From assembly GCA_944332505.1 (NCBI GenBank), contig CALVKC010000078.1, forward strand, positions 1 to 5,855: a stretch of DNA of 5,855 nt. The letters are read 5' to 3'. The DNA is from an uncultured Bacilli bacterium (GTDB lineage Bacteria > Bacillota_I > Bacilli_A > RF39 > UBA660). Below are positions 1-3,566 of this stretch, piece by piece. The notes beneath the pieces were generated by a model. The model was not told where the DNA came from. It saw only the letters and a program-made list of their open reading frames with translations, and ran no database searches. Both the position numbers and the translations under genes were made by a program. The number at the start of each line of letters is the position of its first letter. Within the stretch, counting starts at the first letter, position 1.

Positions 1-447
1 GCCTAAATCAAAACAATAGTTATCTTGTTCTATATCAAATAATTTATGAACTCCAATATCTAATTTGGTATTTATTATAAATTCATTAGAATCGATTAGT
101 CTTATATTAACTCTCTTTCCATCATAGTCCTGATGGTGCAATTTTTCAATTTTACCTACTATTTCAATACTAATACCATCTTTTACTGCATTTAATTTTA
201 ATATAAAATTATGAATAGAGTTATCTTCTAAAGAGTATTTAATAAAATCCATATCTAAATCTCTAGTAGCTCTACGATTATCTCTAGATATAGAGTGCAT
301 TACAACTCCACCTTTGATGGTAATATACTCTGAAAAATTACTCTTTGATATTTTTAAAAGAATTATATCTTGCGCAACCTTAGATATAGCATCATCTTTT
401 TTATATCCAATCTGGATATATTGTTCTACTGATTTACTTAAATTCAT
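1..447 (-). CDS. abiEii: AbiEii-family nucleotidyltransferase toxin, partial (C-terminus beyond the left window edge)
   Basis: This is the toxin half of an AbiE type IV toxin-antitoxin / abortive-infection pair. I translated 149 open codons from the ATG at 447-445 to base 1 without a stop; the protein runs off the window. The family is usually near 270-300 aa, so about half is visible. Residues 45-67 carry the nucleotidyltransferase signature: K-G-G at 45-47, then R-A-T-R-D-L-D-M-D ending at 67, which supplies the metal-binding D-x-D. A further acidic residue lies in the K-L-D-I-G stretch near 130. Characterised family members bind nucleotide, and related MenT toxins nucleotidylate tRNA acceptor ends; the substrate here is unknown. 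The start overlaps the stop of the antitoxin gene by one base (TAATG), with GAGGTG five bases upstream, so translation is probably coupled. Family assignment is strong; the specific activity is inferred. Confidence 0.9.
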   Translation of the reverse strand, partial: MNLSKSVEQYIQIGYKKDDAISKVAQDIILLKISKSNFSEYITIKGGVVMHSISRDNRRATRDLDMDFIKYSLEDNSIHNFILKLNAVKDGISIEIVGKIEKLHHQDYDGKRVNIRLIDSNEFIINTKLDIGVHKLFDIEQDNYCFDLG

Positions 448-989
448 TAAAACACCTCATCTTGTAATATTCCAAGTATCTTATCACTATTTGAAAAATA
501 TTGTAAATATTCTTCTATTTTACTTACATCCAATTTATCAGCAATTTTTCTATAATTAAATATAATTTCTTTATATAAATCATATCCAATTTTATTTTTA
601 TTTCTTGCTAAATCAATTAATAAACGCTCTTTATCAAAAATATTTATAATTACTCCCTCATATATAATTTGAGTACTGCCTAATTTATAAAGATTGTCCC
701 TCATACGAATTTGTTTAATGTCTTTATCATGTATTCTTGTATTAACATCACGTGTAGCTAAATATATTTTAGAAGGTATTATATCAGTAAAATTATAATA
801 ATAATATGCTGATTCTCCTGTAATAACTGCATAAGGATACTTTTTCATTAAAATTGCTAAATAATGCACTTCTGGATTATCTGAATAAATACCTTTTTCT
901 ATTTTATATATTTCTTTATTACTTATTGCTTTTCGTATTTGATAAGTTGTTTTATATTTATTTTTTATTTCGCTATGATTATATAACAT
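447..989 (-). CDS. abiEi: AbiEi-like antitoxin / transcriptional autorepressor of the AbiE system
   Basis: A 180-aa cytosolic protein placed directly upstream of the AbiEii toxin gene, the usual antitoxin-first order. With the start used here, about the first 40 residues look like the winged helix-turn-helix of AbiEi proteins, with a T-x-x-I-R-K-A helix followed by the characteristic turn I-Y-K-I-E-K-G-I-Y near residues 27-35. Next comes the family segment T-G-E-S-A-Y-Y-Y-Y-N-F-T-D (near 57-69), corresponding to the 'SA...LT' region of AbiEi. The rest is helical and lysine-rich. In studied AbiE systems this protein binds inverted repeats in its own promoter and neutralises the toxin without a stable protein complex. 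The reading frame is open up to a TTG at 1001, but ATG 989 is preferred: GGTGAT sits four bases upstream, and the predicted transcription start leaves no room for the TTG. The stop TAA shares a base with the toxin ATG. Confidence 0.85.
   Translation of the reverse strand: MLYNHSEIKNKYKTTYQIRKAISNKEIYKIEKGIYSDNPEVHYLAILMKKYPYAVITGESAYYYYNFTDIIPSKIYLATRDVNTRIHDKDIKQIRMRDNLYKLGSTQIIYEGVIINIFDKERLLIDLARNKNKIGYDLYKEIIFNYRKIADKLDVSKIEEYLQYFSNSDKILGILQDEVF
453..458 (-). promoter_or_regulatory. Ribosome binding site of abiEii inside the end of abiEi
   Basis: The minus strand reads GAGGTG five bases before the toxin ATG, within the last codons of abiEi. Together with the TAATG overlap this suggests translational coupling, with ribosomes finishing the antitoxin re-initiating on the toxin. 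Confidence 0.7.
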
Positions 990-993
990 TTTC

Positions 994-999
994 ATCACC
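994..999 (-). promoter_or_regulatory. Ribosome binding site that decides the abiEi start
   Basis: The minus strand reads GGTGAT four bases before the ATG at 989-987, matching the extended anti-Shine-Dalgarno complement AGGAGGTGAT. The other two complete starts in the window have GGTG at about the same distance (5 bases), against 6 here. The ATG at 995 would abut GGTG directly and the TTG at 1001 would precede it, so both are less likely starts. Confidence 0.6.
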
Positions 1000-1005
1000 A
1001 ATATA

Positions 1006-1034
1006 ATTTTAACCTAATTATACCATTTGGTCAA
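1006..1034 (-). promoter_or_regulatory. Predicted promoter of the abiE operon
   Basis: On the minus strand the -35 box is TTGACC (1029-1034), the spacer is 17 bases, and the -10 box is TAAAAT (1006-1011), close to the housekeeping sigma consensus with optimal spacing. Transcription should begin near 998-1000, giving a leader of about ten bases that starts at or beside the ribosome binding site. The boxes are bracketed by the 17-bp inverted repeat, one arm of which covers the spacer and part of the -10. Repressor binding there would block RNA polymerase. Confidence 0.7.
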
Positions 1035-1058
1035 CGCTTTTTGGTATAATTAGGTTAA
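1009..1058. repeat. Perfect 17-bp inverted repeat, probable AbiEi operator
   Basis: TTAACCTAATTATACCA at 1009-1025 is exactly reverse-complementary to 1042-1058, with a 16-bp gap that contains the -35 box. One arm overlaps the promoter spacer and -10 box; the other lies just upstream of the -35 box. Arm centres are 33 bp apart, about three helical turns, so a dimer or two protomers could bind the same face. Known AbiEi proteins repress by binding inverted repeats in their promoter, which makes this the natural candidate operator. A role as an RNA hairpin is less likely because the repeat sits upstream of the predicted transcription start. Confidence 0.75.
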
Positions 1059-1086
1059 TTTTTATATTTTTAACCACCCACAATAT

Positions 1087-1126
1087 TTAAACTAATTAGA
1101 ACTAAATTAAACTTTTTTAAACTTTA
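1087..1126. repeat. Four tandem 10-bp direct repeats (iteron/arm-site-like)
   Basis: Reading + strand in steps of ten gives TTAAACTAAT, TAGAACTAAA, TTAAACTTTT and TTAAACTTTA. TTAAACT is exact in units 1, 3 and 4, and unit 2 differs at two of those seven positions. A 10-bp period places each copy on the same face of the helix, as for arrays bound by integrase arm-binding domains, excisionases or other multimeric DNA-binding proteins. The A- and T-runs may also bend the DNA. AT-rich composition makes chance similarity easier, so function is unproven. Confidence 0.5.
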
Positions 1127-1133
1127 GAAAACC

Positions 1134-1150
1134 TATAATAAATTATTATA
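1134..1150. repeat. AT-only perfect palindrome, 8 bp + 1 + 8 bp
   Basis: TATAATAA (1134-1141), a single A, then TTATTATA (1143-1150). It presents a TATAAT -10-like hexamer on each strand, but I see no convincing -35 element at the right distance. It could be a small protein-binding site or a chance product of AT-rich sequence. Confidence 0.4.
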
Positions 1151-1155
1151 AACTT

Positions 1156-1184
1156 AAACAAACAAAATGGAGCCATAAGGCTCC
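1156..1184 (-). terminator. Possible secondary minus-strand terminator
   Basis: On the minus strand a perfect 6-bp GC-rich stem (GGAGCC/GGCTCC, loop TTAT, 1169-1184) is followed by a T-rich but interrupted tail, ATTTTGTTTGTTT. It could stop read-through from the right-hand operon before the abiE promoter. The tail is weaker than that at 1317-1350, and the hairpin may instead belong to the neighbouring hairpin cluster. Confidence 0.35.
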
Positions 1185-1220
1185 TTCAGGGGGGCCTGCT
1201 CTCTTCAGTTAGAAGAGACC
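1169..1220. other. GC-rich cluster of small inverted repeats; possible recombination core or structured RNA
   Basis: Thirty of 52 bases are G or C (about 58%, counted by hand) in an otherwise very AT-rich region. Three self-complementary elements lie end to end: GGAGCC/GGCTCC (1169-1184), CAGG/CCTG around a G-run (1187-1198), and TCTCTTC/GAAGAGA (1200-1206 with 1212-1218), which extends to nine positions with one mismatch at 1198-1206 and 1212-1220 around a 5-bp centre. The last resembles the inverted half-sites and short overlap of a tyrosine-recombinase crossover core. I do not recognise a tRNA, tmRNA, SRP RNA, riboswitch or other known RNA here, and no promoter is evident. Function is unknown. 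Confidence 0.45.
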
Positions 1221-1265
1221 AAATTACGTTAAACCCTTTAAATATGGGCCTTTTCATATTGGCAT

Positions 1266-1319
1266 AAACCGTCATTTACCGTGGTTTTTTAGTATTTTTG
1301 TACCTAAATTGTACCTAAA
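1266..1319. repeat. Phased ACCGT repeats and perfect tandem 11-bp repeat
   Basis: ACCGT occurs at 1268-1272 and 1278-1282, ten bases apart, within a 5-bp inverted repeat AAACC/GGTTT (1266-1270, 1283-1287). Sixteen bases further right, TTGTACCTAAA is repeated exactly and head-to-tail at 1298-1308 and 1309-1319. Spacings of 10 and 11 bp are one helical turn, typical of cooperative protein-binding sites such as integrase arm sites. On the minus strand one frame reads L-G-T-K-x-L-K-N-H-G-K-stop, a style of tail I associate with integrase C-termini, but no integrase gene is present. The second copy runs into the A-rich tract of the terminator. Confidence 0.55.
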
Positions 1320-1350
1320 AAAAGAAAAATCCAGATTAATTTCTGGATTT
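1317..1350 (-). terminator. Intrinsic terminator of the hsdR-DUF262 operon
   Basis: On the minus strand a perfect 9-bp stem, AAATCCAGA/TCTGGATTT (1327-1335 with 1342-1350, loop of 6), is followed directly by TTCTTTTTTT. It lies about 110 bases past the DUF262 stop codon, with no promoter-like element obvious in between. The plus-strand tail (ATTTCAAAT) is not U-rich, so termination should be one-directional. Confidence 0.8.
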
Positions 1351-1353
1351 ATT

Positions 1354-1458
1354 TCAAATAAATATAATTATATTATTTCTTTCTATTATACTATAATCAA
1401 TAATTATAACATCATCAAATTTACTGCATATTTCTATATCATTTTTTAATTCTTGTAT
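1354..1458 (-). pseudogene. Orphan 34-codon reading frame, possible gene remnant
   Basis: Directly after the DUF262 stop, the +1 frame is open for 34 codons to a TGA at 1356-1354. It begins I-Q-E-L-K-N-D-I-E-I-C-S-K-F-D-D-V and ends in an isoleucine-rich run. It continues upstream, overlapping the DUF262 gene, to a TAG about nine codons earlier. There is no ATG in frame and no ribosome binding site, so it is not a free-standing gene. The mixed polar and hydrophobic composition looks protein-like: it may be the decayed tail of a neighbouring gene or a frameshifted extension of DUF262. Chance is a real alternative. Confidence 0.2.
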
Positions 1459-1459
1459 A

Positions 1460-3550
1460 CTACTCTTCTGAATTATCAACAGTTTCTAAGTTGAAGTTGT
1501 AATAATTCTTTAATACATCAATAAATTCATTTGTATCATTCTTTTGACAAATACTTCTAACATAAATATTCATGCCATTAGCTTCAACCTTTGTATATGA
1601 ATAATTATCAAGTAACTCATTTTTTTCATCAATTATTAATTCGTGAGAATACATTTTATAGTTTCTGATATCTTCAGGAATATCAATATATTTTTTTATT
1701 CCTTTATCAACAATGTAATCTTGAATTAGTGCTCTTACTAATTTTGCATTATCGTAGTAAACATTTTTATATAACCATTTAGACTTTCCAGTTTTGCCAC
1801 CTGTAGATTCTTCTGGTAATTTTAAATTAATATCTTCTCTACTAATTTCTAACATCTCTTCTATTTTAGATATTAAATATTTTTTTCTTTCTAAAATTTG
1901 ATTAATATTCCATGTTCTATTTCCTGAATCATAATATTCAATAATCTTTCTTGTAAATTCAAACGACGTGATTCCTGACTTATTGTTTCCTTCTTCGTCT
2001 TGACCTTTATATATTCTGATTTTTCTATCAAATCCACAATTAAGTGCTTCTTCATTCTTGATATCTTGAAGTAAGGCCATATTACCTAATCCATTTATTT
2101 CAGGTAATACTTCTTCGTCCTTAATATAATTCCATTCATCATTTTGCTTATAAGCTCTTGGTAAGATGTGATCCATATGTAATGTATTATCTAAGGAATA
2201 AAAGCTCTTGTCTGTTTTTTCTCGAATTTCATACTCTAAGGATAGCATTAATGGTTTCAAAAACTTTTCATTATAAACATCATTATCTAAAGCATCATAT
2301 ACTTTTGCATACATTCTTCTTGATATTATAGTTCTATTTAAATCTTCTTTTATCTCATCAATACTGTTTCCATTAACGATTGATTCAATTAATTTAAATG
2401 AAGTTTGTTTTATTTGGTTTAATGTGCATCCTGCAGTTAATGAGATATAGAAAAATCTTCTAATTTCTTTAAATAGTTTATCCTTTTCTGGATAATTTAC
2501 TTGATATGCACTTGTTAATGCAGTCATAACATAGAATTTCCATGGTATATATCTTAAACTTAGTATTACTGAACTATTTGACTCATAGACTTTCTTTAAT
2601 GATTCTGAGAAACTATGAAGTTCTGCTACTAATTCGTATACATCACTTCTTTGAATAATATCTCTTAATTCATCTACTACTTGTCTTTTAGGATTTGATT
2701 TCAATTTATAATATTCATAGAATACTACAAAGTCATCAATTTTAAATCCATATTGTTTGGATAAGTCTTCAATATTCTTCCAGTTATTGTTAAATATTTG
2801 CTTACCTGTTTCATCATCTTGCTCGTATTTACCTATTATATATGATTTTACAATATCAGATGGTGATAATTCTAATCCTCTATCATTTAATACTTGAAAT
2901 AGTTTGATAGCAAATGATTGATTAGTGCATTCTATTTTAATGATGTTTGTAGAGTAGAATATATAATTTACAAATTCATCTAATTCAGTTTCATTTAATT
3001 CAGATAATTTTTTATAAAAGAATACTGCTGAATTAATATATTTATATTGTGGATCATCAAGTTTTAATTCTTTTTTAGTAGGTTCATCCATATCTGCAAA
3101 TGATTCACAATTGATTATCAAATCATTAAATATGGAATCATATTTAGGATCAGTTTGTAATTGTAACCTATTCTTTCTTCCTTGAAATAAAATACAGTTT
3201 TGAATTTTATCTTTATCAGCGACAAATATTTCATCACTATTTTTATTGATTTCAGGGAAGTCCTTTACTAATACATTCATTAATATCATTAATGTTGTAA
3301 TTCTTTGCTGTCCATCTATTAATTCAAAATATCCCTTTCCATCATTAACTACTACTATTGAACCCAAGAAATAGCAATCATTATCAACAGTTTTATTCTG
3401 ATATGCTTCATATAAATCATCCCATAATGCCTCTAATTGATCATTAGTCCAACTGTATTGTCTTTGATAATTAGGTATTTTATAAATACCATCGCAAGAA
3501 AATATTTCACTTATTGTTTGATTAATTGGTTTAAATGTATCTACTGCCAT
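1460..3550 (-). CDS. GmrSD-like DUF262/DUF1524 restriction endonuclease (type IV-like)
   Basis: A 696-aa cytosolic protein with two recognisable parts. The N-terminal DUF262 (GmrS-like, ParB-fold nucleotidase) shows I-P-N-Y-Q-R-Q-Y-S-W at 25-34, F-L-G-S-I-V at 61-66, the hallmark D-G-Q-Q-R at 79-83, and L-N-D-R-G-L-E-L-S-P at 221-230. A helical middle leads to DUF1524 (GmrD-like, His-Me finger nuclease) with H-M-D-H-I-L-P-R at 458-465 and conserved asparagines at N490 and N499. All expected catalytic residues are present. Residues about 585-696 form an extra C-terminal region I do not recognise. Relatives (GmrSD, SspE, BrxU) use NTP hydrolysis to license cleavage of modified or phage DNA. The gene starts 16 bases after hsdR, with GAGGTGA four bases before the ATG, so the two are almost certainly one operon. 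Whether it works with the type I enzyme or independently is unknown. Confidence 0.9.
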   Translation of the reverse strand: MAVDTFKPINQTISEIFSCDGIYKIPNYQRQYSWTNDQLEALWDDLYEAYQNKTVDNDCYFLGSIVVVNDGKGYFELIDGQQRITTLMILMNVLVKDFPEINKNSDEIFVADKDKIQNCILFQGRKNRLQLQTDPKYDSIFNDLIINCESFADMDEPTKKELKLDDPQYKYINSAVFFYKKLSELNETELDEFVNYIFYSTNIIKIECTNQSFAIKLFQVLNDRGLELSPSDIVKSYIIGKYEQDDETGKQIFNNNWKNIEDLSKQYGFKIDDFVVFYEYYKLKSNPKRQVVDELRDIIQRSDVYELVAELHSFSESLKKVYESNSSVILSLRYIPWKFYVMTALTSAYQVNYPEKDKLFKEIRRFFYISLTAGCTLNQIKQTSFKLIESIVNGNSIDEIKEDLNRTIISRRMYAKVYDALDNDVYNEKFLKPLMLSLEYEIREKTDKSFYSLDNTLHMDHILPRAYKQNDEWNYIKDEEVLPEINGLGNMALLQDIKNEEALNCGFDRKIRIYKGQDEEGNNKSGITSFEFTRKIIEYYDSGNRTWNINQILERKKYLISKIEEMLEISREDINLKLPEESTGGKTGKSKWLYKNVYYDNAKLVRALIQDYIVDKGIKKYIDIPEDIRNYKMYSHELIIDEKNELLDNYSYTKVEANGMNIYVRSICQKNDTNEFIDVLKNYYNFNLETVDNSEE

Positions 3551-3554
3551 TATT

Positions 3555-3561
3555 TCACCTC
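3555..3561 (-). promoter_or_regulatory. Strong ribosome binding site of the DUF262 gene
   Basis: GAGGTGA on the minus strand, four bases before the ATG at 3550-3548, lies entirely in the 16-base gap after the hsdR stop. It fixes the start codon and indicates translation from the hsdR message. Confidence 0.75.
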
Positions 3562-3566
3562 AACTT

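Larger units (their letters stand above)
1059..1459. other. Gene-free segment between the two defence modules
   Basis: No credible complete gene lies here on either strand. From left to right it contains four phased 10-bp repeats, an AT-only palindrome, a GC-rich hairpin cluster, phased ACCGT and 11-bp direct repeats, the terminator of the right-hand operon, and a 34-codon orphan frame touching the DUF262 gene. A small inverted repeat, AATATG/CATATT, lies at 1241-1246 and 1255-1260. The density of short repeats and the jump in GC content set it apart from the coding DNA on both sides. An attachment or recombination region is my favoured reading, an unrecognised structured RNA the alternative. 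Confidence 0.5.

Noticed and set aside
314..559. Plus-strand open frame of 81 codons
   Set aside because: It lies wholly across the antisense of abiEii and abiEi, which have clear family motifs. It has no ribosome binding site and no recognisable domain, so it is a shadow frame.
990..1001. Upstream abiEi starts TTG 1001, GTG 998 and ATG 995
   Set aside because: They overlap the predicted transcription start or lack room for a ribosome binding site. ATG 989 has GGTGAT at a spacing close to that of the other genes.
1087..1126. CRISPR array
   Set aside because: The units are 10 bp without spacers; CRISPR repeats are longer and separated by unique spacers, and no cas gene is present.
1169..1290. 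tRNA, tmRNA, SRP RNA or riboswitch in the GC-rich segment
   Set aside because: No cloverleaf, no T-loop GGTTCGA-like sequence, no CCA end and no recognisable riboswitch core. Hairpins alone do not support a named RNA class.
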